A stretch of 6,287 nt of DNA from Defluviitaleaceae bacterium (GTDB lineage Bacteria > Bacillota > Clostridia > Lachnospirales > WQUN01): contig WRHA01000296.1 in the NCBI GenBank assembly GCA_009783395.1, positions 1 through 6,287 of the forward strand. Reading direction: 5' to 3'. The number at the start of each line of letters is the position of its first letter. Position 1 is the stretch's first letter. The notes beneath the pieces are model-generated. The model saw nothing but the letters and a program-made list of their open reading frames with translations. It had not been told where the DNA came from and made no database searches. Shown here one piece after another: positions 1-6,287 of the stretch. Position numbers and translations under genes: made by a program.

Positions 1-876
1 CGGGTGAACTTCCGATTCCGTCGTTAATTTCGACAGGGGCAAGTTTGCGATTAATCTGTCTTCATCCAAAACAAATTCGACCGTTAAATTGAAATAATCG
101 TGATCAATCTCCGGTTCAAAACCCGAAAGCGCGTTTTGCTCCTCCGTTTCTTCCTCCGTCCATTCTATGTCTTCGAAAATGCGCAACATGGTCGCAGTGT
201 GGATTGGGAAGCGAACGCCTTCCGACAGTTGCATAAATCCTTCCATTCCCTCTTCCTCGGCCGGAAACCAAAAGTTCATCAAAGCAAGCCGATCAACCGT
301 CGAGCCCAAAATCGCCGGATGCTGCATAACGCGCTCTTCAAAAAATCCGTACTCAATGAATGACGGCAAAAAATCTATGCCAATATCCAAATTTCCGACG
401 ATGTACTCAATTCGAACGCCGTTGGGAATTGAAAAAATTTCAAACTGATCGTGATAAATTGAATCCGGAAAAAGCCATCGGAATTGTTCGCGCCGCGCCT
501 CATTGAAAAAGCGAAATCCAACATGCGAACGCATCGCGCCGCGCCAAAACGGATTTGCAATAGGGTCGGAATCAACCCCCGGCGGTGTGGAATACCAAGT
601 ATGCCCGTTTCGATAATCCACAACGGCAATACTCGTATCTTCAATGCAAATATACAATCCCAAATACTGCGACTGTGCAACGCTTACGCGATCACCCAAA
701 GTGCCGCCCAGAAGCACAAGCTCACGCGAGTCACCAAAATCCTGACGCACCGTTAACCGCTCGAAATCGTATATCGTAAAACTGTTGAGATAAATTACGT
801 AGCCAATAATTGCCACCGCAATAACGCCGACAAAAATTAAGCGATTACGCCACGCCCGTTTAGTTTGGATGTTCAT
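1..876 (-). CDS. DUF5696-type membrane-anchored protein, N-terminal 292 aa (C-terminus beyond left edge)
   Basis: The frame is open from the ATG at 876 to the left edge, with no stop in 292 codons, so the 3' end lies outside the window. The start is supported by an AGGGG ribosome binding site at 888-884, seven bases upstream. Residues 1-12 are basic (TKRAWRNR), residues 13-30 form one hydrophobic segment (LIFVGVIAVAIIGYVIYL), and the rest is soluble, so an N-terminal membrane anchor with an exported body is likely. Recognisable blocks resemble the N-terminal beta-rich part of DUF5696 proteins as I recall them: YLGLYICIEDTSIAVVDYRN (71-90), GHTWYS (91-96), DSDPIANP (102-109), QFEIFSIPNGVRIEY (144-158). 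An acidic run, EWTEEETEEQN, lies at 238-248. DUF5696 proteins are usually much longer (roughly 700-900 aa), so most of the protein is missing here. The biochemical role is unknown. The gene follows the Yip1 gene by 16 nt. Family assignment is from memory of motifs, not from a search. Confidence 0.8.
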   Translation of the reverse strand, partial: MNIQTKRAWRNRLIFVGVIAVAIIGYVIYLNSFTIYDFERLTVRQDFGDSRELVLLGGTLGDRVSVAQSQYLGLYICIEDTSIAVVDYRNGHTWYSTPPGVDSDPIANPFWRGAMRSHVGFRFFNEARREQFRWLFPDSIYHDQFEIFSIPNGVRIEYIVGNLDIGIDFLPSFIEYGFFEERVMQHPAILGSTVDRLALMNFWFPAEEEGMEGFMQLSEGVRFPIHTATMLRIFEDIEWTEEETEEQNALSGFEPEIDHDYFNLTVEFVLDEDRLIANLPLSKLTTESEVHP

Positions 877-883
877 GAAATCG

Positions 884-888
884 CCCCT
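884..888 (-). promoter_or_regulatory. AGGGG ribosome binding site of the DUF5696 gene
   Basis: AGGGG followed by CGATTTC and then ATG at 876 lies in the 16-nt gap after the Yip1 stop (TGA at 895-893). The seven-base spacing supports this start, which also places the membrane anchor correctly after a short basic N-terminus. Confidence 0.75.
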
Positions 889-892
889 ATCG

Positions 893-1543
893 TCATCGGA
901 ACATCAGTTCCGTATAAATGCTGAAACCGAAAACATAAAGTTGTTGCCAAAGTGTAAGAAGCAACGTTATCAAGAAAACGATAACAAGCAGCGCGAAAAA
1001 CGTAAGTACTATCGACAAAACCGCCTTTGCCGCACCATAATTATGCACAACAACAAGCCCGCAAAACACTAAAAACACAAAGTATGCCACGCCTACCGAC
1101 ATTATCATGAAATAAAATCCTGCTTCTTCCTGTGAAAGGAAATTGCTTAAAATCGTCGCAGGGATTATTGTCAAAACCAGTGGCGTCATCGCATAAGTTA
1201 CTGCCATGAAAATTTCTTTAAGCTTGCCCTCGCCGTCCATCAAAGATGTAACCGACCAGTTGCTTACACAAAATAAAATAAGCGCGGTAACAATCATCAC
1301 CCAGTACCAAAGGCTGTTAAGCGTAAGCGGATTTTGGGGGTTTACGATAAGCGATGCGTATTGATCATTAATCGCGTAGGACACAAGCACGAGAATTAAA
1401 TTCAAAAACGAAATCTTAAGCGTGCCTTCCTTCATATATTTCATCTCGTAAAATCCGTCGAAAGGACGCACCATGATATACAGAGGAATTTTGTAATACC
1501 CCAAAAAATTTACCACCGCGCCCACTGCTTTTACGGCTGTCAT
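893..1543 (-). CDS. Yip1-family integral membrane protein, 216 aa
   Basis: This is a hydrophobic protein with about five membrane segments, near residues 42-58, 78-96, 111-134, 141-167 and 172-199. Motifs fit the bacterial Yip1 (PF04893) group found next to sugar ABC transporters: VRPFDGFYEMKY (25-36) before the first segment and SNWSVTSLMDGEGKLKE (94-110) between segments two and three, followed by an AMTPLVL turn (118-124). There is no signal peptide and no catalytic motif. The start ATG overlaps the stop of the NHL gene as ATGA. Its GGAGG ribosome binding site at 1555-1551 sits inside the NHL coding sequence, so translational coupling is expected. Eukaryotic Yip1 proteins act in membrane trafficking, but the bacterial role is unknown and should not be carried over. 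From context it probably works with the NHL and DUF5696 proteins in the membrane. Confidence 0.85.
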   Translation of the reverse strand: MTAVKAVGAVVNFLGYYKIPLYIMVRPFDGFYEMKYMKEGTLKISFLNLILVLVSYAINDQYASLIVNPQNPLTLNSLWYWVMIVTALILFCVSNWSVTSLMDGEGKLKEIFMAVTYAMTPLVLTIIPATILSNFLSQEEAGFYFMIMSVGVAYFVFLVFCGLVVVHNYGAAKAVLSIVLTFFALLVIVFLITLLLTLWQQLYVFGFSIYTELMFR

Positions 1544-3024
1544 ACGTCATCCTCCCCCTCTTTGCCGAATTTTACCCTGTAGAAAATTTTATATGCCACA
1601 AACAAAACGACCAAAACCGAGCCTGCCGTAAATATATTCGGAAGCGCGCCTTGCATTACGTCGAGGCGGTTTCGTCGAAACGCAATTGAAAAATAACGGA
1701 CATCCATTCCTTGACGCAAATACTCCATTGCGTCGGCATTATAACCCGCCGCCAAAAGTGAACGTCCGATTCCCGACCATGCAAGAGCGAAATTTTCGTC
1801 AAGCATAACTAACTGCCGCCAATATTCCACCGCTTGCCTATCATGCCCGTCATATCGCAAAGCGATTGCAGTATTAACCAATCTCCCATACTCCGTCGGG
1901 GCATAGTGAATTATTCTGCCGCGTCCGTCCGCATCCAGAAGTAAAATATCATCACCAATAATTTCAATAGAGCGAGGCATCCGCGTCATGCCCTCGAGAC
2001 TGCCGGTTCCGCCAAAAACGTAAAGCAAATTGCCTTCGGAATCGTAGGTATAAATACGACCGCGTGTAGAGCAAAGTGCAGAATATTTGCCGTGTGAACG
2101 CGCTATAACATCAATGAAAACAGACATCCCCGACATCGGCCCGGCTTCACGAAATACTTGGTCGCCGTTTATAGTGACGTTTAAATTGAAATTAACCAAA
2201 ACATCCTCGCCACGCGGGTTAAGGCGCATAACCTGATTATTTAAGTGCCAGTTTTCGATGTGTGTTGTAAAAACAAAACCGTATTGGTCGATGTCCATGC
2301 TTCGAAATTCACGCGGAATTATGGCGTTATCAACATCAATTTGCGCTTGCGTCATTAGAAACATACGCCAAAACATGTCTATCCAACTGAACGATACTTC
2401 AATCGTACCGAAATATCCGATAAATTCCCCGTCGGCACTAAATGACATAATGCCTTCGAACACATGCCGAACAATTACGAAAACACGCCCGCCTCGGTCA
2501 ACAAGTACGTTCATCGGCAGAAAATCAAAATCATCTTCAAGCCCTTCAACTTCAGGCGATAAAATTTCACGCAAGAAATGAACGTCATCATCGATAACCT
2601 TAAGTATAACGACTCGATTGTTTAACTCATCCGCAATAAAAATTTCCATATCGTCGGTAACAAAAACCCCATGCGGACGGTTTAATCCATTTTCTACCCA
2701 AATACCGTCGCGGTAATACCCGTCAATCACGCGAATCAAATTCAGATCCATATCAAACACAACAATCCTGTCGTTGCCCCAGTCCACGATATAAACATTG
2801 TCCTCCGGGTCTACATGTAAATCCGTTGGGTCGGCCATATCGCCAAGCTCCGCACAAATGTTATGCAATCCGAACGAACGCACAGGTACATATGCCGCAG
2901 GTGACGGCACAAGCGTCCCCCAAAAATTATACGTATACCCCTGAAACGGCGTATCCGCAAACACAGTGGGACCTGCCGAGACAATCAAAACAGCCAAAGT
3001 AAGTGCGACTAATCTTTTTAACAT
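1540..3024 (-). CDS. Secreted NHL-repeat beta-propeller with TPR-like helices and C-terminal membrane anchor, 494 aa
   Basis: A Sec-type signal peptide spans residues 1-23 (MLKRLVALTLAVLIVSAG, then VFA before DTP). It has no lipobox cysteine, so it is not a lipoprotein. A conserved-looking leader, YTYNFWGTLVPSPAAYVP (30-47), precedes about six NHL-like blades: 66-92 (VYIVDWGNDRIVVFD), 117-141 (FIADELNNRVVIL), 168-199, 241-268, 304-338 (RGRIYTYDSEGNLLYVFGG) and 349-374. Residues 382-445 are helical and TPR-like (HDRQAVEYWRQLVMLDENFA). A single hydrophobic segment at about 467-482 is followed by a basic-then-acidic tail (YRVKFGKEGEDDV). The predicted topology is an extracytoplasmic propeller tethered by a C-terminal membrane helix with a short cytoplasmic tail. 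NHL propellers generally bind ligands or proteins; no enzymatic residues can be assigned, so a scaffold, sensor or glycan-binding role is inference. The start is fixed by a perfect AGGAGG at 3036-3031. It lies 12 nt after the permease and overlaps Yip1 by 4 nt. Confidence 0.85.
   Translation of the reverse strand: MLKRLVALTLAVLIVSAGPTVFADTPFQGYTYNFWGTLVPSPAAYVPVRSFGLHNICAELGDMADPTDLHVDPEDNVYIVDWGNDRIVVFDMDLNLIRVIDGYYRDGIWVENGLNRPHGVFVTDDMEIFIADELNNRVVILKVIDDDVHFLREILSPEVEGLEDDFDFLPMNVLVDRGGRVFVIVRHVFEGIMSFSADGEFIGYFGTIEVSFSWIDMFWRMFLMTQAQIDVDNAIIPREFRSMDIDQYGFVFTTHIENWHLNNQVMRLNPRGEDVLVNFNLNVTINGDQVFREAGPMSGMSVFIDVIARSHGKYSALCSTRGRIYTYDSEGNLLYVFGGTGSLEGMTRMPRSIEIIGDDILLLDADGRGRIIHYAPTEYGRLVNTAIALRYDGHDRQAVEYWRQLVMLDENFALAWSGIGRSLLAAGYNADAMEYLRQGMDVRYFSIAFRRNRLDVMQGALPNIFTAGSVLVVLFVAYKIFYRVKFGKEGEDDV
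1551..1555 (-). promoter_or_regulatory. GGAGG ribosome binding site of Yip1 embedded in the end of the NHL gene
   Basis: The last codons of the NHL gene (encoding EGEDDV) contain GAGGGGGAGG. Seven bases later comes the ATG at 1543, which overlaps the NHL stop as ATGA. The acidic tail of the NHL protein is therefore partly shaped by the need for this site, or at least shares sequence with it. Confidence 0.8.
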
Positions 3025-3030
3025 GGTACA

Positions 3031-3036
3031 CCTCCT
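3031..3036 (-). promoter_or_regulatory. Perfect AGGAGG ribosome binding site for the NHL protein
   Basis: AGGAGG followed by TGTACC and then ATG at 3024 gives a six-base spacer. It lies directly after the TAG stop of the upstream permease. It fixes the start of the NHL gene and suggests strong translation of the propeller protein relative to its neighbours. Confidence 0.85.
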
Positions 3037-3948
3037 CTAGTCCTTCATTCCGGAAGTTGCCATTGTTTCAATAATTCTGCTTTGCGCGAAAATGAAAAAC
3101 GTAATCGGGACGGCGGCCGTGATAAGCATAGCCGCCGCGTTCGCACCTGCACGTGCCACACCGCCAAGCGCGATTTGGTTTATTGCGAACGTAAGCGGTT
3201 TAAGCTCCTCGCTTCGAAGGAAAACACCGCCGGTTGTAACCCAAAGCCCTTGAAATTGCAGGATTATCAGCGTAAGCCACGCAGGTTTTACATTCGGCAT
3301 TACAATTTTGCGCCATATATAAAACTCACTTGCGCCGTCAAGTCGCGCCGATTCAATCAACGAATCCGGAACCTGCTCCATAAATTGTTTCATTAAGTAC
3401 AGGCCGAGCGGAAACGCAAACGCGGGCAATATAACCGCCCAATACGTGTTGTTTATCCCAAGCGCGGAAATTATCAAAAAATTCGGAAGCCCTGTAACTG
3501 CCGGCGAAAACATAAGCGCGAGAACAACAATCGAAAACATTACTTTTTGGAATGGAAATTTATTTTTTGCAAGCGGGTACGCCGCCATCGATGCGCACAT
3601 CAAATGCCCAAACGTGCCAACGCCCGTTATGATAAACGAGTTCAACACATAGCGCGAAAAGGGAACCCAACCTTCTTGCATGATGATAAACAGATCGGAA
3701 AAATTATTTATGGTTGGATTGCGAACGAAAAAGCGGGGCGGGAATAAAAACAATTCGTCAAGCGGCTTGAACGCATTGCTGATTGTCAGCACAAGCGGCA
3801 TACTCGTGAAAATCGCAAAAATAGAGATGAAGATGAAAAGAAAAATGGTTCCGCCCAGGGAGCGGTTTAATTTTTTTGTACGTTTTGCAAGCTTTTTTTC
3901 CTTCTTTTTAACCGGCACGGCATCGCGCAGTTCCATTTCTGCAGACAT
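3037..3948 (-). CDS. Carbohydrate ABC transporter permease, MalG/UgpE-like (CUT1), 303 aa
   Basis: This is an inner-membrane subunit of a CUT1 sugar importer. About six membrane segments can be seen, near residues 34-57, 100-125, 134-160, 166-188, 222-242 and 270-288. The EAA loop that contacts the ATPase is clear at 199-218: ESARLDGASEFYIWRKIVMP, with the expected D-G-A core and terminal proline. The end, ATSGMKD, resembles the short C-terminus usual for MalG-type permeases. The N-terminus carries an unusually lysine/arginine-rich stretch at 14-29 (KKKEKKLAKRTKKLNR) before the first helix, which should be cytoplasmic. Start and upstream stop overlap by one base (TAATG at 3950-3946), with an AAGGTGG-type ribosome binding site just before it, indicating coupling to the partner permease. 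Substrate cannot be read from the sequence; an oligosaccharide or related glycan is likely from the family. Confidence 0.95.
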   Translation of the reverse strand: MSAEMELRDAVPVKKKEKKLAKRTKKLNRSLGGTIFLFIFISIFAIFTSMPLVLTISNAFKPLDELFLFPPRFFVRNPTINNFSDLFIIMQEGWVPFSRYVLNSFIITGVGTFGHLMCASMAAYPLAKNKFPFQKVMFSIVVLALMFSPAVTGLPNFLIISALGINNTYWAVILPAFAFPLGLYLMKQFMEQVPDSLIESARLDGASEFYIWRKIVMPNVKPAWLTLIILQFQGLWVTTGGVFLRSEELKPLTFAINQIALGGVARAGANAAAMLITAAVPITFFIFAQSRIIETMATSGMKD

Positions 3949-4850
3949 TATGTTCCCACCTTTTTAAGCAAGCGTTGCACCGCTTTATTTGTGCCGACCA
4001 TTATAAGGAACAAAATCGTTGCAACGGCGGCGGCATATCCCATTTCAAAACGAATCCAACCGATGTCAAGCAAGTGTGTAACAATTGTGTCGCCCGCATA
4101 GTTTACCGTCGGCATACCGGCGAGCTGTGTAACAATGTCGGCAACAGCAAACGAAGTTGTGATTTGCATAACCGCCGCGAAAAGCAATTGCGGCCTCATG
4201 CTCGGCAATGTGATGAACCAAAGCTCCTGCCAGCGATTACGGATTCCGTCAACCGAACCGGCCTCGTACAAAGCGCGGTCAACCGTTTGCAAGCCCGCGA
4301 TAAACGCCAAGAACCCAACCCCCAGCGACATCCATAGCTGAACAACAAGCAAAATCGGTAAAATAAACCGCTGGTCTCGAAACCAGTTAATCGGGTCGTC
4401 CATTACGCCCAACGCGATTAATGTACCGTTTACAAGCCCTTCGCGGTCTCCGCTGAAGAAATACGACCAGATGAAAAACACGTTTCCCGAAATAGACGGC
4501 GCGTAAAAAACAAGCGTCATAAATGCACGAATTTTCGGCGGAAGCTCATTAATTATCCATGCGAAAACAAAGCACAATATAAAACTCAGCGGCCCGGTTA
4601 CAACCGCAAAAATAATTGTGTTTTGCAGTGCAACGATAAAAATTTCATTTTCTAAAAATAAGCGCGTGTAATTTTGCCAGCCCACAAATGTCGGAAACTG
4701 AAACATGTTAAAGCTTGTAAAGCTGAGCGCGATTGCCATAAGCACCGGCAAAATCGTAAATGTGAAAAATAAAATGTAATATGGTGCCATTAGCCCGTAA
4801 CTTTGCCGATTTTTCTTAATCAGCGACCACGTTGTGTCTTTATAATCCAC
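3948..4850 (-). CDS. Sugar ABC transporter permease, MalF/UgpA/LplB-like (CUT1), 300 aa
   Basis: This is the partner membrane subunit of the CUT1 importer. A cytoplasmic N-terminus (MDYKDTTWSLIKKNRQSYG) leads into six probable membrane segments near 23-44, 75-101, 108-133, 161-189, 220-241 and 270-286. FVGWQNYTRLF (55-65) is the typical segment after helix one in UgpA/LplB-like permeases. The EAA loop at 195-216 reads YEAGSVDGI and ends with FITLP, with the usual E-A-G/D-G core and proline. The start is GTG at 4850. It is chosen because a G-rich ribosome binding site (AAGGGGGGG) lies seven bases upstream, whereas the next in-frame ATG (residue 21) would remove the cytoplasmic tail right at helix one. 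It follows the binding protein by 14 nt and overlaps the next permease by one base. No ATPase gene accompanies it in the window. Confidence 0.95.
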   Translation of the reverse strand: MDYKDTTWSLIKKNRQSYGLMAPYYILFFTFTILPVLMAIALSFTSFNMFQFPTFVGWQNYTRLFLENEIFIVALQNTIIFAVVTGPLSFILCFVFAWIINELPPKIRAFMTLVFYAPSISGNVFFIWSYFFSGDREGLVNGTLIALGVMDDPINWFRDQRFILPILLVVQLWMSLGVGFLAFIAGLQTVDRALYEAGSVDGIRNRWQELWFITLPSMRPQLLFAAVMQITTSFAVADIVTQLAGMPTVNYAGDTIVTHLLDIGWIRFEMGYAAAVATILFLIMVGTNKAVQRLLKKVGT

Positions 4851-4857
4851 GAGGCTT

Positions 4858-4864
4858 CCCCCCC
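4858..4864 (-). promoter_or_regulatory. Ribosome binding site for the GTG-started permease (seven-G run)
   Basis: On the minus strand the stop TAA of the binding-protein gene is followed at once by seven G's, then AAGCCTC and GTG. The AAGGGGGGG string is a Shine-Dalgarno-like element that decides the GTG start at 4850. It is the longest G homopolymer among the gene junctions here and lies entirely in the 14-nt intergenic gap. Confidence 0.7.
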
Positions 4865-6287
4865 TTAATATGTCATCCCAAATTCACGACGTTTTGCACG
4901 AATTTCATCATTGATTAATCGAGTGAAATCCGTCAATGCGTCGCGTGCACCGACTTCCTCCAACGTTACCACTGTAAAGAATGCATTACGAATTTGGCGC
5001 GGTGTAAAATACGCACCCGGTATTTGCGGCAGACCTTGGGCGTAGTACATTTGCGCACTTAACTGATTAAAATCCGCAACAGCCCACGGCATTTGCCCAA
5101 ACGCCTCGATATTAGCGGTCGGGTGACGTGCGGCGGCACCCATCAGTGCCTCCATTCTGCGCCCAAACTGGGTTTGAATTTCGGCAGACGTCCACCACAC
5201 CATGAAGTCCCACGCGGCAAGTTGGTCGTCCGTATTTTCCATCATGACAACCCCCGAACCGCCGGCGGGAACAGCGCGGCTTACCGTGCCGCATGGACGG
5301 ACTGTAGCGGGAACCGGTCGGAAGCCCCAAAGCCCCCGAATTTCCGGCGCGAAAACCTGCAAAACATTGAACTCTGCGTAATTCGCAATTGCAAGCGGCA
5401 TTTCACCCATGCGGAAGCGGTTTAGGAAATTATAGTCTTCCGGCAAGTTGTAGTCGGTGAAAAATCTTGTGAAATCGCGAAACGCGTTGAGCGCGATGTA
5501 GTCATCCAATGCGGACCGTGTGTTGTCTTCATTATAAAGCTCGCCGCCTGCTTGGAAGAGGAACATCGTAAACGTCTCGTGCGAAATATCTATGGGCGGA
5601 TTGCCCGGTGCGTTTACGGGTATGCCGAATTCCATGTGGAACTGGCTCAGATGAGCAATCGCACTGCGCACCTCGTCCCATGTATCGGGCGGCTCAAGCC
5701 CGATTTCGTGCAAAATATCCCTGCGGTAAAACATCATCGGAAAGGTCATTGCTTCGGGTAAGGCAAACACACGCTCCTCGCCATCGTAGTAAAAACGATA
5801 CGGTTCCATTGCGGCAGGGTGGAATCGCTGCTCGATCTCCTCGAAGCCGGGCATGTTTGAAATGTCCGCAACCGCACCGCGAAGCCCGTAGTCCATAGGC
5901 AGTGTGTTCCAAATTGAAAGCACAACGTCCGGTCCCTGCCCCGCAACCGTCGCGGGCAGCAGCGTCGCAATATCAACAAGCATAAGCTCTACGCCAATGT
6001 TATATTCGGGGGTAAAACTCTCGTCAATCAAAGATCGGATTACATTTGCCTGGTCTCGTCCGGTGGCTATCCAAACCTCAACAGAGCGCACATCCTCGCC
6101 CTCAACGGGTGACGGAAGACTGTTGTAATCAATGAAAAACGACCAGAACAGCGTTAAAATTTCATGCAAAATTTGCCGCCACCAGCTGTTTCCGTTGTGG
6201 GGGGTGGGTGCGTCGTGGGGCAAAATATAAATTGCGTCAACGGCAAGCGACTGCTCGCGAACCATTATCATCCACGTACCGAGCGAG
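4865..6287 (-). CDS. Extracellular solute-binding protein (SBP family 1), C-terminal part of a probably much longer protein
   Basis: The frame stays open through the right edge (upstream codons read SLGTW), so the ATG at 6271 is probably internal and the true start lies outside. Numbering from that internal Met, residues from about 64 to the end form a family 1 sugar-binding fold: VEVWIATGRDQANVI (64-78), GQGPDVVLSI (111-120), LPEAMTFPMMFYRRDILHEI (171-190), PPDTWDE (194-200), FRMGEMPLAIANY (286-298), GLWGFRPVP (313-321). The preceding residues 1-60 (MVREQSLAVDAIYILPHDAP, then FFIDYNSLP) are not a signal peptide. They resemble the linker preceding the binding domain in long (about 900-1000 aa) Bacillota binding proteins that carry an extra N-terminal region. 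The protein would capture the substrate outside the membrane and hand it to the two permeases 14 nt downstream. The ligand is unknown. Signal peptide or lipobox cannot be judged because the N-terminus is missing. Confidence 0.92.
   Translation of the reverse strand, partial: SLGTWMIMVREQSLAVDAIYILPHDAPTPHNGNSWWRQILHEILTLFWSFFIDYNSLPSPVEGEDVRSVEVWIATGRDQANVIRSLIDESFTPEYNIGVELMLVDIATLLPATVAGQGPDVVLSIWNTLPMDYGLRGAVADISNMPGFEEIEQRFHPAAMEPYRFYYDGEERVFALPEAMTFPMMFYRRDILHEIGLEPPDTWDEVRSAIAHLSQFHMEFGIPVNAPGNPPIDISHETFTMFLFQAGGELYNEDNTRSALDDYIALNAFRDFTRFFTDYNLPEDYNFLNRFRMGEMPLAIANYAEFNVLQVFAPEIRGLWGFRPVPATVRPCGTVSRAVPAGGSGVVMMENTDDQLAAWDFMVWWTSAEIQTQFGRRMEALMGAAARHPTANIEAFGQMPWAVADFNQLSAQMYYAQGLPQIPGAYFTPRQIRNAFFTVVTLEEVGARDALTDFTRLINDEIRAKRREFGMTY

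Noticed and set aside
100..779. Several plus-strand open frames of 64-93 codons and a minus-strand frame at 375-680
   Set aside because: All lie within the continuous minus-strand DUF5696 frame, have no convincing ribosome binding sites, and encode low-complexity or basic sequences with no recognisable family.
1535..1550. An extra ATG at 1550-1548 just before the Yip1 start
   Set aside because: It abuts the GGAGG with no spacer, is out of frame with Yip1, and opens a frame with no membrane-protein character; the ATG at 1543 has correct spacing.
3868..3911. T-rich plus-strand runs resembling terminator tails
   Set aside because: They encode the lysine-rich tail of the MalG-like permease on the minus strand, and no adjacent stem-loop is evident.
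3082..4341. Plus-strand open frames opposite the two permease genes
   Set aside because: They mirror well-supported permease coding sequence, are rich in Arg, Asn and Lys as expected for antisense shadows, and resemble no known protein.
5093..6128. Plus-strand frames and out-of-frame minus-strand frames across the binding-protein gene
   Set aside because: They overlap a binding-protein frame with clear family motifs throughout; Cys/Arg-rich composition indicates shadow frames.
6198..6220. G-rich plus-strand stretch that could suggest a G-quadruplex
   Set aside because: It is the complement of Pro/His/Asp codons (PHDAPTPHN) in the binding-protein gene; composition is explained by coding and there is no regulatory context.
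1..6287. Possible CRISPR, tRNA, insertion sequence or long direct repeats
   Set aside because: Nothing repetitive or cloverleaf-like was seen by eye, and coding sequence on the minus strand accounts for nearly every base.

Overview
The window carries six genes, all on the minus strand and almost without gaps, so it reads as the interior of one operon transcribed from right to left. In order they are: the C-terminal part of a long extracellular sugar-type solute-binding protein (cut by the right edge), two CUT1-type ABC permeases, a secreted six-bladed NHL beta-propeller with a C-terminal membrane anchor, a Yip1-family polytopic membrane protein, and the first 292 codons of a DUF5696-type membrane-anchored protein (cut by the left edge). 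The junctions are 14 nt, a 1-nt overlap (TAATG), 12 nt, a 4-nt overlap (ATGA) and 16 nt. No promoter or terminator is visible, which fits a slice from inside a longer transcription unit.

The organism is most likely a low-to-mid-GC Bacillota member, such as a Clostridia- or Paenibacillus-like lineage. This rests on strong AGGAGG-type ribosome binding sites, the protein families present, and my memory that this set of families (long solute-binding protein, two permeases, NHL protein, Yip1, DUF5696) recurs in Bacillota. Species cannot be named from the sequence.

Region by region: 6287-4865 is the solute-binding protein; 4850-3948 is a MalF/UgpA-like permease with a GTG start; 3948-3037 is a MalG/UgpE-like permease; 3024-1540 is the NHL/TPR-like protein; 1543-893 is Yip1; 876-1 is the DUF5696 N-terminus. 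Coding covers practically the whole window. No RNA gene, mobile element, CRISPR array or long repeat was seen.

How the genes could work together (inference): the binding protein and permeases form a carbohydrate importer that would need an ATPase encoded elsewhere, as is common for CUT1 systems in Bacillota. The propeller protein, Yip1 protein and DUF5696 protein look like an accessory surface/membrane module of unknown function, perhaps for capturing, sensing or processing an extracellular glycan before import. The fixed pairing of a transporter with three accessory membrane proteins of unknown role is the most interesting point here.
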